This document shows positions 7,966-16,813 of a DNA stretch of 64,000 nucleotides, piece after piece. The DNA comes from JACCXG01 sp963785755 (GTDB lineage: Bacteria; Acidobacteriota; Vicinamibacteria; Vicinamibacterales; 2-12-FULL-66-21). Position 1 is the stretch's first letter; every line of letters starts with the position of its first letter. The position numbers and the translations under genes were made by a program. The notes beneath the pieces were generated by a model. The model was not told the DNA's origin, ran no database searches, and saw only the letters and a list, made by a program, of their open reading frames with translations. The stretch is taken from NCBI GenBank assembly GCA_963785755.1, contig CAWAXG010000057.1, positions 1 through 64,000 of the forward strand. Reading direction: 5' to 3'.

Positions 7966-8974
7966 CTACTTCTTCTGGAACGGGAAGATGGTCTTCCAAT
8001 CGCTCTTCATGTCGACTACCGTGAAGCCGTTCGCGTTGGCTTCGTGGAGACCCTTGTCGAGAATTGTCCATCGGCGACTTGTCGTAGGCGAACTCGCGCT
8101 CGTCGTCGGTGTGGCGCACGAACAGGCAGAAACGCGCGTCCACGGCCGTCCCACGGACCACTGCAGCATCTGCAGATCGCCGTCGGAATTGCCGAACGCG
8201 GCGATCGGCGGGCGGCCGATGTGCCGATGGATGGCGATCGGCTTGGCCTTCTTTGTCGTCGAAGGAGTCCAGCGCCGGCAGCCTGAGCAGCACCGGCTTG
8301 CCGTCGCGCAGTTCGGAGTTGCAGCTTGACGATGCTGCCGATGACCTGCTCCGGCGGGATGCCGTAGATCGGCTCCGCGAACACGCGCATGAAATCGACG
8401 GTGCCGCCGGACACGATGCAGGTCTGGAATCCGTTCGCTTGCAGGTAGGCGAGCAGCTCGAGCATCGGCTGGTAGACCATCTCGGTGTACAGCCGCCCGG
8501 TCTTCGGATGCTTCGCGGTCGCGAGCCAGTCCTGACGATGGCGTCGAACTCGTCGGTGGTCATGTTCGCGCGTGCGTCGCACGCCACGATCTGCAATCAG
8601 CGCACGCGTGCCGCCGGCGAGCGCCGCCTGTCAAGTCGCCGGCGAGGACCGACTTGAACGGCTCCTTTGTCCTGCCACTCCGGGTGCGGTCGGCGCGAGC
8701 TCCTTGACGCGGTCGAGGCGAACTCGATCTGGAAATACAACGGCTGCTCGGCCCACAGCGTGCCGTCGTTGTCGAAGGTGGCGATCCGTTCGACCGGGCG
8801 GCACGAAATCCGGTCCGCCTTCCCTGGTGACCTCGGCGACGAAGTCCAGGATCGATTGCTTCGTTCGGCCATCGTTCCACGACGGAAGCGGGTCGGCGGA
8901 TTGCGCGAGCGTCCTGACCACCAACGCCAAGGAGGAGTGTGGAGGTGACGAGGAAGGATCCTGGACTCTTTCAT
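7966..8974 (-). pseudogene. HAD-family phosphatase, multiple frameshifts
   Basis: Fragments in three frames assemble into one haloacid dehalogenase-like phosphatase. They are ILDFVAEVTREGGPDFVPP; VERIATFDNDGTLWAEQPLY with HAD motif I (DNDGT); TGRLYTEMVYQPMLELLAYL; QTCIVSGGTVDFMRVFAEPI (motif II region, VSGG); EQVIGSIVKLQ; a FGNSDGDLQML-type motif IV; and the end VVDMKSDWKTIFPFQKK. The ATG at 8974 overlaps the stop of the FGE gene (ATGA). The arylsulfatase follows 46 bp downstream. At least six frame changes occur between 8930 and 8160. A HAD phosphatase between an FGE and a sulfatase suggests a role on the desulfated or phosphorylated product, which is inference only. Confidence 0.75.
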
Positions 8975-10126
8975 TTCAGCCTCACACAGCGGAATCCGAG
9001 ATGGTTCGTGCCGGTGCCGACATCCCCCTTGCCGCGGGTGCCCACCATGTAGCGCGAGCAGTACTGGTCGGTGCAGAGAAACGATCCGCCGCGGTGGACG
9101 CGCTTCTTCACGCCGGGTTCGCTCGGATCGAACGAGGTGGCCGGACCCTGCGGGTTGCGAGCGACGGCCCCCGTCGCAGCCAGCTGTGGCGTAGTAGTCC
9201 GGGCGATACCAGTCGCTCACCCACTCCCAGACGTTCCCGGCCACGTCATAGAGGCCGTACCGTTCGGCGGAAACTGCGCGACCGGCGCGATACCCGTGAA
9301 CGCGTCCGCACCCGTGTCGTGATCGGGAAAGTGGCCTTGATGGGTGTTGGCCATCCACCGGCCGCCCTCCGTGAATTCGTCGCCCCACGGGAAAGAGCTG
9401 CCCGGTCAGACCCCCGCGCGCCGCAAACTCCCATTCCGCTTCGGTCGGCAGACGCTTGCCGGCCCATGTCGCGTAGGCGAGCGCATCCTCGTACGCGACA
9501 TGCACGACGGGAAAACGCTCCTTGCCCGCGATCGAGCTCTCCGGGCCCAGCGGATGGCGCCAGCTCGCGCCGTTGACGTCCGACCACCATCGATACGGAT
9601 TCGTGAGCGGAACGGCATGGCTGGGAGGGGAAAACACCACCGAGCCGGGCACCAGGGTCTCGGGCGGTGCGCCGGGAAAATCTTCGGCGCGCGGCGTCTG
9701 CTCGGCGACGGTGACGTAGCCGGTCGCTTTCACGAACACGGCGAACTGTTCGTTCGTCACTTCGGTCGCATCCATCCAGAAGCCGTCGACGAACACGCGG
9801 TGCATTGGCCGCGAATCAGTCGTGTCCTGCATGCCGACGGCGTCGTGCATGTCCAGCGGGTCCTGCGCCCCCATCGAGAATTCCCCGCCGGGAATCCACA
9901 CCATGCCGTCGGGCGCGGGCCCGGGCGGCCGATTCTTGTTTTCGACCGTCGGCTGAAATTGGTCCGGCAGGACCGGATCGGTGGCCGCCGGCTTCGCGCG
10001 CGGCGCTGCCAAGGCAACGGCCAGCCCTCCAGCAATCGTCGCGACGGCGATCCACGTCCACCTGCTCAGGGAACGGCGGGGACGTGATTCGACCTTGGCC
10101 GGTTTCGAACGCCGCATCGCTTTCAT
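8971..10126 (-). pseudogene. Formylglycine-generating enzyme (SUMF1/FGE), three frameshifts
   Basis: FGE oxidises the signature Cys of type I sulfatases to formylglycine, using copper and oxygen. ATG 10126 follows GGAGGAG. A membrane anchor (WTWIAVATIAGGLAVALA) leads into the FGE-sulfatase domain: MVWIPGGEFSMGAQDP, FVDGFWMDATEVTNEQFAVF, VVHVAYEDALAYATWAGKRL with PTEAEWEFAARGG, then YGLYDVAGNVWEWVSDWYRP. In the last frame the end reads VHRGGSFLCTDQYCSRYMVG ... NHLGFRCVRLK, keeping the two active-site cysteines (LC...YC) of true FGEs. Breaks lie near 9391 (W-G-D-E restored by removing a C), 9262 and 9192. It is 16 bp downstream of the transporter gene and overlaps the HAD gene. Confidence 0.85.
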
Positions 10127-10142
10127 AACAAGGCTCCTCCGC

Positions 10143-11113
10143 CTAGTTGGTCTTCGGCCGGGCGATGGTGAACCCAATCAGGAACGTGCCGCCCTGAAAC
10201 GAGCTGTGTCCTCCGGATTCCCAGAGATAGCGGGCATTCACGAGGCCGATCGTGCCGCCCTTCTGGAAGACCGCCATCGTCACGTCCGGGCCGATGCCGA
10301 ACAGCCGGTTCTTCCCGTACAGATTGAGGGCCTGGAGAGCCGACACCGGCACATCGGCGCCGCTGTCATCCGACAGCTTGGTCTGCAGGTAGTAGCCAAC
10401 GCCAAACGCGCCGCCGATTTTCGGCACGTTGTAGGCCGCGCCGCCTTCGAGGGTCAGCAGGTTGCCGACTTTCAGATCCTGGTCCTTCTTGTTCGAATGG
10501 AGCTCGAGGTACGCCGTCGTCGCGGCACTGATCTTCTTCGCCGCGTCGAGGTAGACCGTGGTGCCAGCCTGAATCTCTTGCGACCACATGCCCAGCCCGA
10601 CGTTGTCGTTGGCGCCCGCCTCGTACCGCCCGGTCGGCGCATAAAAGCCATACCCCGCGACGAAGTCCGCTCGTGGTGCATGCCATCCGAGATACAGCGG
10701 TACGACATACATGTCGTTGAGCCCCCAGTCCGGCTCAAAGGATTCCGGGATGGTGCGTTCGGGGCGGATGGTCGAGAAGGGCAGCGCCACCATGAACCCG
10801 TAGTTGGCGCCGAGCACTTTCTTTGGCGTCACGCCGATGATCGTCGGAAACAGCGCTCGCACATCGAAACCCTGGAACCGCGAGGCCGCGAGGGTGTTGC
10901 CGTCGGCGTCCTTGATGTTGTCGGCGTTCCACTGCGCAAACGGAATGGCGACATAGAATCCGGGCCCGGCCTGAGTGCCGGAATTGACTCCGAAGTCGCC
11001 GTGGAAGTTGTTGCCGAAATATTGAGCGGACGCAGGCTGTGGTACGGCGAGCGCAGCCGACGCATGTCAGCACACCGAACAGGAGCCGATCGCAGGACAC
11101 TCGAGCGCTTCAT
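10143..11113 (-). pseudogene. Outer-membrane transporter (MetA/phenol-degradation-like family), N-terminal frameshifts
   Basis: The main frame (10143 to about 11040) encodes a signal-peptide end (AVPQPASA) and then QYFGNNFHGDFGVNSGTQAG with many beta strands: NYGFMVALPFSTIRPE, MYVVPLYLGWHAPRADFVAG, YGFYAPTGRYEAGANDNVGL and the terminal GGTFLIGFTIARPKTN. This matches the outer-membrane transporter family that includes the MetA-pathway protein. The start MKRSSVL (ATG 11113) and the hydrophobic LLFGVLTCV part of the signal peptide lie in two other frames, so two one-base indels sit within the first 25 codons. As first gene of the FGE-HAD-sulfatase operon it probably passes the sulfated substrate across the outer membrane (inference). 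Confidence 0.72.
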
Positions 11114-11149
11114 CGTCCGTCCCTTTCTGAAGAAAGCCATACGCGCGTC

Positions 11150-11575
11150 TCAGTTCTCTGTCTCGCGATCGAACCCATCGAGCTCACGACTGACGTACTG
11201 GTGACCGCCGAGTGCCGCGCGAACCGCAGGGACGAGCTCGTCGCCAGCGGTATCTTTCAGGATGTATCCGAGCGCACCGGCCGCCAGGCCTGCCTCCACC
11301 AGCATCAGCTCGGCATGCACCGTGACGATCACGATGCGGGCGTTCGGGTTGTGGCGGCGGATCAGAATGACCGCCTCGATACCGTCGACACCCGGCATGG
11401 CAATGTCGGTGACGATCACGTCCGGTGAGAGCCGCTCCGCCGCGTCCACCAGAGCGTCACCATCCTCGACCGACGCAATGACGTCGAAGTCCGCTCGGAG
11501 TAGCTTGCGCAGCCGTTCCGCCGTTTCCGCGTGATCCTCGGCCAGCAGCACTCGTGGGCGGTACATGGTGTTCAT
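11150..11575 (-). CDS. Single-domain response regulator (CheY-like receiver only)
   Basis: The protein holds a full receiver domain: VLLAEDH (acidic pocket ED), the phospho-acceptor Asp in PDVIVTDIAMPGVDGIEAV, Thr in RIVIVTVHA and Lys in GYILKDTAGDEL. It ends soon after ALGGHQYVSRELDG with no HTH output domain. NarL-type receivers normally continue into a LuxR-type HTH, so this is either a true single-domain regulator or a truncated one. ATG 11575 was chosen; an ATG three codons later is possible. It follows a kinase-regulator pair on the same strand and probably shares their transcript. It may act as a phosphate sink or regulate by protein contact. Confidence 0.85.
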   Translation of the reverse strand: MNTMYRPRVLLAEDHAETAERLRKLLRADFDVIASVEDGDALVDAAERLSPDVIVTDIAMPGVDGIEAVILIRRHNPNARIVIVTVHAELMLVEAGLAAGALGYILKDTAGDELVPAVRAALGGHQYVSRELDGFDRETEN

Positions 11576-11688
11576 CAATCGGCACCGCATTCTCGTTGCG
11601 GTGCCGCAGGAGGAGGGAGAGCAGAAGTACGGGAGGAGGGGACCCGAAAAACTACGGGGTCAGGAGACTCTCGCCGACGGTGCGCCGT

Positions 11689-12328
11689 TTAGTCCATATT
11701 GAGCCGACGGTCGAGCGCGTACCTCACGAGTTCGGCGGTGGACGTGACCCCGAGGGTCTCCATCATTTCGTATTTGTGGCCTTCAACCGTCCTGGTCGAC
11801 AGGCCAAGATTCGCCAGCGATCTCCTTCATGCGCTGGCCCTTCACGATCAGCCGCAGGATGTCGCGTTGTCGTGGCGTCAGCTGCGGTTCCTTCGCCTTC
11901 GAAGCGCCGGCCATGCGCTCCATGACATCCTTCGTGATGGTCGGCGTGATGTAGACCTTCCCGTCGAGCGCGTGCCGAACGGCGACCAGGAGTTCGTCGC
12001 CGGCCGACTCCTTCAGGAGAAAGCCGGAGGCCCCGCCGCGAATGGCGTCGGTCGCCAGGTCCGCATCGTGGTGCATCGTGAGCACGATGACTTTGCTGTC
12101 GAGGCGCTCGGTTTTCAGACGAGCGAGCACGTCGAGACCCGTGAGCCCTGGCATCGAGAGGTCGGTGATGATGACGTCGGGGCGAAGCCGCGTGGCGGCG
12201 TCGATCAAACCCTGGCCGTCGCGAACCGCGCCGACCACCTCGAAGTCGGCCTCTCGCAGTATTCTCGACAGACCGTCGGTGACAATCGTGTGATCGTCAG
12301 CCAGGAGGACAGTGTGTCGGCGGGTCAT
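11689..12328 (-). pseudogene. NarL/FixJ-family response regulator, frameshift in the HTH
   Basis: The receiver domain reads VLLADDHTIVTDGLSRILRE, then PDVIITDLSMPGLTGLDVLA (phospho-Asp), VIVLTMHHDADLATDAIRGG and GFLLKESAGDELLVAV. A LuxR-type HTH starts with LTPRQRDILRLIVKGQRMKE. The frame breaks near 11816 after EIA. Removing one G continues with ANLGLSTRTVEGHKYEMMET and ends ELVRYALDRRLNMD at 11689. The repaired protein of about 212 residues has normal length and a complete recognition helix. Its start ATG overlaps the histidine kinase stop (ATGA), so the two are translationally coupled. Confidence 0.88.
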
Positions 12329-13533
12329 GCGACCTGTCCTTCCATTCCAGAGCCGACGTCCACCTTCACGCGTGCGTGCATCGGAATCGTCGCCTGCACC
12401 CGTGTTCCCTGATTCGGCCCCGACACAATACTGACGGTGCCTCCGATGATCCGCGCGCGCTCGGACATGCTGACGAGCCCGAGACCCGTGTCCCGCTCAA
12501 CGCGGTTGGTGGCATCGAATCCCCGCCCATCATCCGCGATCGTGATCTGCGCCTGGTCACCCATCTGGAGGAGCCTCACATCCGCGCGGCTGGCGCCGGC
12601 GTGTGCGATGACGTTCCGCAGGGCTTCCTGCGCGATTCGGTAGACGCAGAGCGCAGCGTCCGGCGTGATGGCTCCAAAATCTCCCTCCGCAGTGCACGTC
12701 ATCGCCACACCGTGTGCACGCCCGAGCTCGCCGCAGTACGAAGTCAGGCCCTTCACGAGCCCCAGATGCTGCAGCACGGCCGGATGCAGATCGTGAGAGA
12801 GCTGGCGAACGTTGCGTGCGAGCTTGAGCGTCTGCTGCTGAAGCTCCACGAGTTCCTGTCGCAGCTCCTCACTGACGTGATACTCGCCTAACCGCTGCTT
12901 GAGACCACTGAAGGCGATCGAGACACCAGCCAGTTGCTGGCTGACGTCGTCGTGCAGGTCCCGCGCGATCCGCGCCCGCTCGACCTCCTGCGCCCCGATC
13001 AACCGGCCGGCCAGATACTGAACTCTGATGATCCTCCTTCGTGGCTGCGCTCGATCTTCGGCGTTCTTCCGTTCGGTGATATCCACGTCGCAGCCGATAT
13101 AGCCGGAGAAACTGCCGTCCGCTTCGTACTTCGGAACGCCCGTCGCCAGCAGCCATCGGTAGCTGCCGTCAGCGTGGCGAAGGCGGTACTCCGCGAGAAA
13201 CGGCCTGCGTGCTTCGACTGCGGGGACGTAGATGCCGACGCAGCGATCACGGTCGTCGGGATGGACGGCATCCAGCCAGCCGTCGTCGAGCAACTTCTCG
13301 ATCGGCAGACCCGAAAAAGTCATGCACGTGCGATTCAAGAAGTCGAGCGTCGAGTCTGGTCTCATCGTCCACACCATGGCGGGTGTCTGCTCCACGATGA
13401 GCCGAAGGCGCTCGTAACCTTCGCGCAACGCGCGCTCGGTGCGGCTGCGTCGCGTGCGCTGGACCAGCAGGGCGACAATCGCCAGCACCAGAATCGCAAG
13501 ACCGCCCAGAACGGCGGCGACGATGAAGGTCAT
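12325..13533 (-). CDS. PAS-containing histidine kinase of the NarX/UhpB (HisKA_3) type
   Basis: This is a membrane sensor kinase. An N-terminal TM helix (MTFIVAAVLGGLAILVLAIV) is followed by a PAS domain (LIVEQTPAMVWTMRPDSTLD ... WLDAVHPDDRDR) with a PAC motif (YRLRHADGSYRWLLATGVP). The HisKA_3 dimerisation helix carries the phospho-His in ARIARDLHDDVSQQLAGVSI. The HATPase domain shows RIAQEALRNVIAHAGAS (N box), ITIADDGRGFD (G1) and DTGLGLVSMSERARIIGG (G2). ATG 13533 starts at the TM helix; the frame is open 35 codons further upstream but without relevant sequence. It overlaps its regulator by 4 bp. The signal sensed is unknown. The cognate partner is the NarL-type regulator next door. Confidence 0.93.
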   Translation of the reverse strand: MTFIVAAVLGGLAILVLAIVALLVQRTRRSRTERALREGYERLRLIVEQTPAMVWTMRPDSTLDFLNRTCMTFSGLPIEKLLDDGWLDAVHPDDRDRCVGIYVPAVEARRPFLAEYRLRHADGSYRWLLATGVPKYEADGSFSGYIGCDVDITERKNAEDRAQPRRRIIRVQYLAGRLIGAQEVERARIARDLHDDVSQQLAGVSIAFSGLKQRLGEYHVSEELRQELVELQQQTLKLARNVRQLSHDLHPAVLQHLGLVKGLTSYCGELGRAHGVAMTCTAEGDFGAITPDAALCVYRIAQEALRNVIAHAGASRADVRLLQMGDQAQITIADDGRGFDATNRVERDTGLGLVSMSERARIIGGTVSIVSGPNQGTRVQATIPMHARVKVDVGSGMEGQVA

Positions 13534-13709
13534 AGACAGTCGTGCCCCAGGCCCATGGTGCAGAGATCTCCCCGGACAGCGGGGAGAAGCAGTATGAACA
13601 GCTGGCAATTTGGCGTCCAGCGGAACGGCCACGCGCAACCATCTGATCCAGCCGTTTTTCCGCCGAAAAGCCGCGGTTCCAAGAAGCTGGAGCGGTGCGA
13701 TTCTGGTTT

Positions 13710-13750
13710 GGTCACAAAATACCGTGACCTGCGCGACGGGTTTTGGTCAC
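13710..13750. promoter_or_regulatory. GGTCAC dyad and repeat between divergent genes
   Basis: A dyad GGTCAC-8 bp-GTGACC sits at 13710-13729. A further copy of the left half, TTTGGTCAC, recurs exactly 35 bp after the first (13707-13715 and 13742-13750). It lies in the 255-bp gap between the divergent histidine kinase and the secreted propeller gene. The arrangement suggests a transcription-factor site for one or both. The NarL-type regulator of the neighbouring operon is a candidate binder, but that is a guess. Confidence 0.45.
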
Positions 13751-13788
13751 CGCCTGTTGCGATCTCGGTCGTGGAAGCGGGGTTAGCA

Positions 13789-15504
13789 ATGAGATACACG
13801 TGGATGGTGGCGTCGGTCGCAACCGTTGCATTCACCGCATGCGGCGTTGAGTTCGCGCAGGTGCGATCCGGCGCGCAGCCGGGCTTTCGGGTGCGCTCCG
13901 ACTTCACGGCCCCACTGAATGCCGATCACGGCTGGGCCGGGGCGCTCAACGAGGACCTCAGCGTCATCGCCGATCGGCCGTTTCGGATCCGTTTCGAGGT
14001 GGAGAGCGGCGGGGCATCCGGAAGCCAGCAGTTCGGGCTTCAATACCGGCGCAACGGAGGCGACTGGACGGACATCGAAGCGCACGACTTTCCCAAACCG
14101 GATTCCAACGATGCCAAGACGCCGCGGGTGAGTATCGTCTCCTGCGCTGCGATCGAGAATGGCGCCGCCACGGCGAACCTTCTGGCGGGCTCAGCCGCCT
14201 CATTTCAGGCGGGCGCGGGCATCAGCCTTGCCAGCCGCACACCGTCCTGGACCGGTGAAGCCTCTCATGGTGAATTTGAATGGCCGCTGGTCGTTCGCCG
14301 GTTCGCAGACGGGGCGGAAACCAACGAGCAGGGTGATGCGTTCGAGTTCCGGATGATCGCCGGGGGCCAACCGCCGGCTGGTGCGCCGCGAAACCCGGTG
14401 CTTCGCCTGACGATTCCTCCCCGCCATGTCGGAGGAACATTTGTCGAGACGCCGGGACGCATCGGTCCGTTCCGGGCGGCCAACGGTGATCTCTACTTCA
14501 TCATGGAGCCGGCTGAAACCAGCAATCTCTTCATGATGGTGAAGTCCACCGACGACGGGCTCACCTGGCGCGAGGTCGATGGGCCGAATCGCCCGCCAAC
14601 TCGCGATCTCGAATCGGTCGACGCGCGTCAGGTGGGTGACACGATCCACGTTCTCCACGAAGTCAGCAAATCGGCCCGCTATCATTCGTTCCGCACCTCC
14701 GACCACCCGGCACGGCCCGATACGTGGGACGTGCGGGGAGAGCTGGTTGCAAACGTCGCCCCGGTCGCCCAGGCGGCGGCGCTGGAGGTGCGCGCCGACA
14801 AGAGCGTCGTTGCCTTCTACGTGGGTCCGACGAAGATCCACTACACGGTGCGGTCGCCGTCCGGCCAATGGTCTGCGGAGAAGGTCATCGACCCCGACGT
14901 CGCTCCCAACCTCGCCGGCCCGCAGGCCGTGCGCGGCGCCAATGACACCGTGCACCTGGCCTACTACGGCACCGACGGGACGATCTGGTACCGGCGATTG
15001 TTGCCCGACGGCGCGCTGACCTCCCGGGTGCAGATCGCGACCGGCGCCGGAACCTCGCGTGCCGAATACGGCTCGGTGTTGCCGCTGATCTACATTCCGC
15101 AGACGAACACCGTGGTGATCGTGTACCGGCTGGCGTCCGGCAGACTCTGGGAGCGGCGCATTGTGAACGACGGCCCACCGACGCCCGCCGTGAGAGTGAC
15201 GGATCGGGATGTGATTACCGATGCGGTCGACTCGCAGCAGCCGGGCGCCGACGCCGTCCTGGATGGCAGGGCAGTTCAGGTCCTGTTCATCGAGCCATCG
15301 TCGCGCAGCATTTTCAGCACTCACGATCGCGATGGCTGGCAGCCGTCGACGCTCCGCGTCGACCGCATTCTCGGGTCGTGGATCCGCGGCACGGTGTACA
15401 CCCGTCGAGATGGCGCGAGGGTCTACGGCTACATCTATGACGCGGGATCGGAGGGTGGAGCAGGCATGAACCGCTTCGGGGAGATCGTATTGAGCGGGCA
15501 GTGA
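13789..15504 (+). CDS. Secreted BNR/sialidase-like beta-propeller protein, function unknown
   Basis: The 571-residue protein begins with a signal peptide (MRYTWMVASVATVAFTACGV). A beta-rich N-terminal domain follows (IRFEVESGGASGSQQFGLQY). The C-terminal half looks like a five- or six-bladed propeller, with repeats such as VKSTDDGLTWREVDG, a classic BNR/Asp-box (S-x-D-x-G-x-x-W), plus VHLAYYGTDGTIWYRRL and STHDRDGWQPSTL. No catalytic Arg triad of true sialidases was identified, so a hydrolase call is not supported. The ATG at 13789 starts the signal peptide; the frame is open far upstream, but that part is antisense to the kinase. It stands alone, divergent from the kinase operon. Confidence 0.82.
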   Translation: MRYTWMVASVATVAFTACGVEFAQVRSGAQPGFRVRSDFTAPLNADHGWAGALNEDLSVIADRPFRIRFEVESGGASGSQQFGLQYRRNGGDWTDIEAHDFPKPDSNDAKTPRVSIVSCAAIENGAATANLLAGSAASFQAGAGISLASRTPSWTGEASHGEFEWPLVVRRFADGAETNEQGDAFEFRMIAGGQPPAGAPRNPVLRLTIPPRHVGGTFVETPGRIGPFRAANGDLYFIMEPAETSNLFMMVKSTDDGLTWREVDGPNRPPTRDLESVDARQVGDTIHVLHEVSKSARYHSFRTSDHPARPDTWDVRGELVANVAPVAQAAALEVRADKSVVAFYVGPTKIHYTVRSPSGQWSAEKVIDPDVAPNLAGPQAVRGANDTVHLAYYGTDGTIWYRRLLPDGALTSRVQIATGAGTSRAEYGSVLPLIYIPQTNTVVIVYRLASGRLWERRIVNDGPPTPAVRVTDRDVITDAVDSQQPGADAVLDGRAVQVLFIEPSSRSIFSTHDRDGWQPSTLRVDRILGSWIRGTVYTRRDGARVYGYIYDAGSEGGAGMNRFGEIVLSGQ

Positions 15505-15514
15505 GAGGTTGGCT

Positions 15515-15614
15515 GAGGAACTGGCGCCGCAAGAATGCCCCCTGGCGGCGAACAGGCCGCCCGCGAGGAACTGGCGCCGCAAGAATGCCCCCTGGCGGCG
15601 AACAGGCCGCCCGC
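15515..15614. repeat. Exact 50-bp tandem duplication
   Basis: A 50-bp unit beginning GAGGAACTGGCGCCGCAAGA occurs twice head-to-tail (15515-15564 and 15565-15614) with no differences seen, followed by a third GAGGA start. It lies between the convergent ends of the propeller gene and the phytase gene. Perfect identity implies a recent duplication. Each unit contains short dyads, so a role in transcript ends is possible. Confidence 0.9.
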
Positions 15615-15631
15615 GAGGATGAGAAACGCCC

Positions 15632-16813
15632 TCAGCTCCCGCCGGCCACCCGTAACGCAGGCTTCACCGCCGGTGCGATATCCTGCCAGCGGAACACCAG
15701 GAAATTCCGCGGACCGCTGTTCATGACCACGAGCACGCCGCTCGGGAGTCCCGGACCGAGCGGGCTCGACGAGATCTCGATCCCGTCGGTCGCATCCGCG
15801 CCGCCGCGCAGGATGGCGATCTCCCGCGAGTGATCGTGAGGGTTCCCCGGTTCCCCCTCTCTCGGGTACAGGTGGTACTCGCTGTCCTCGTCCAGCTGGT
15901 CGGTGCCGACGATGTAGCCGGTGCCGTCCGGGAGCGCGTAGATGGCGAGGCCTTCCCGGTCGCCGCGGAAGCCGCTGCGAGCGAAGTGCGCGAGCTCGCG
16001 GCTCGCGTCGGCGTGGTCCGGATCCGCATGCCACTTGTGGATACCGTCCGCCTCGTCCGAGTAATAGACGTACCCGAGCGCGTCATCCACCGCCACGGAT
16101 TCGATTTCGTTCTCCTCCCGGAGCGTGGTCGCGCTGAAGTTTCCGAAGCGTCGCACGAATCGGGCACCGATGCGGCCGCCGCCCGAATCGACCAGCCGGT
16201 ACTGCCAGAGATAATTCTGTCGCGGCCCTTCCTTGGGTGACACGATCGCGAACACCGCGCCATCGCGCGCGCGCCGGTAAAGGGCCACACCCATCGGCGC
16301 GCCGGCCTCACCGTCCTGCTCTTCGAGCACGCGCACGCCGCCGAGATCGACGAGGCGGCCTTCCGCGGGATCGATCTGGAAGATCCTCAGCTGGCGGCCC
16401 AGGCGTTCCGTGGCGACGGCGAGGTCCACGCGCCGGCCGCCAAGCTGCATGCCGTACTCGACGTCGATATTGTTTGGCCGGTCGATGCCGGAGATCAGCT
16501 GCCGGATCTGGCCGTCCATGCCGAACGCGATGATGGCGCCGGCAGGCGCCGCGACCTTCATCGTTCCGAGAATCAGGCTTCGGCCGGGATCCGTGGGGTG
16601 GACCCAGATCGCCGGGTCGTCGGGATCGCTCGAGAGCTGTGCCGTGGCGTACTCGGCTTCGATCTCGAGCGCCTGCGAGAGTCGAGAGGGCGCCGGCGGG
16701 GGCTTGGTCGAGTCCTCGTCCGGCGGCGGTGAGGATCCACGACGGCAGCCCGCGGCGGAGGAAAGCGCCAGGGCTGCCGTCAGCGTCAGATGGAGTGCGA
16801 TTCGCAGCGTCAG
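15632..16813 (-). CDS. Beta-propeller phytase (3-phytase) lipoprotein
   Basis: Beta-propeller phytases release phosphate from myo-inositol hexakisphosphate with calcium. Diagnostic segments are LSSDPDDPAIWVHPTDPGRS (the DDPAIW motif), DRPNNIDVEYGMQLGGRRVD (NNxDVxY), ESVAVDDALGYVYYSDEADG, GDREGLAIYALPDGTGYIVG and the C-terminal DGIEISSSPLGPGLPSGVLV blade. A lipobox (ALSSAAGC) implies an envelope lipoprotein. No ATG, GTG or TTG fits; a CTG at 16813 overlaps the TonB receptor stop (CTGA) exactly where a coupled start is expected. The first residues (LTLRIALHLTLTAALAL) form the signal peptide. The coupling to the receptor suggests phytate or its products are imported through it. Confidence 0.88.
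   Translation of the reverse strand: MTLRIALHLTLTAALALSSAAGCRRGSSPPPDEDSTKPPPAPSRLSQALEIEAEYATAQLSSDPDDPAIWVHPTDPGRSLILGTMKVAAPAGAIIAFGMDGQIRQLISGIDRPNNIDVEYGMQLGGRRVDLAVATERLGRQLRIFQIDPAEGRLVDLGGVRVLEEQDGEAGAPMGVALYRRARDGAVFAIVSPKEGPRQNYLWQYRLVDSGGGRIGARFVRRFGNFSATTLREENEIESVAVDDALGYVYYSDEADGIHKWHADPDHADASRELAHFARSGFRGDREGLAIYALPDGTGYIVGTDQLDEDSEYHLYPREGEPGNPHDHSREIAILRGGADATDGIEISSSPLGPGLPSGVLVVMNSGPRNFLVFRWQDIAPAVKPALRVAGGS

Noticed and set aside
12934..13788. Upstream extension of the secreted propeller frame by 285 codons
   Set aside because: The extension is antisense to the histidine kinase; a clear signal peptide begins at 13789.
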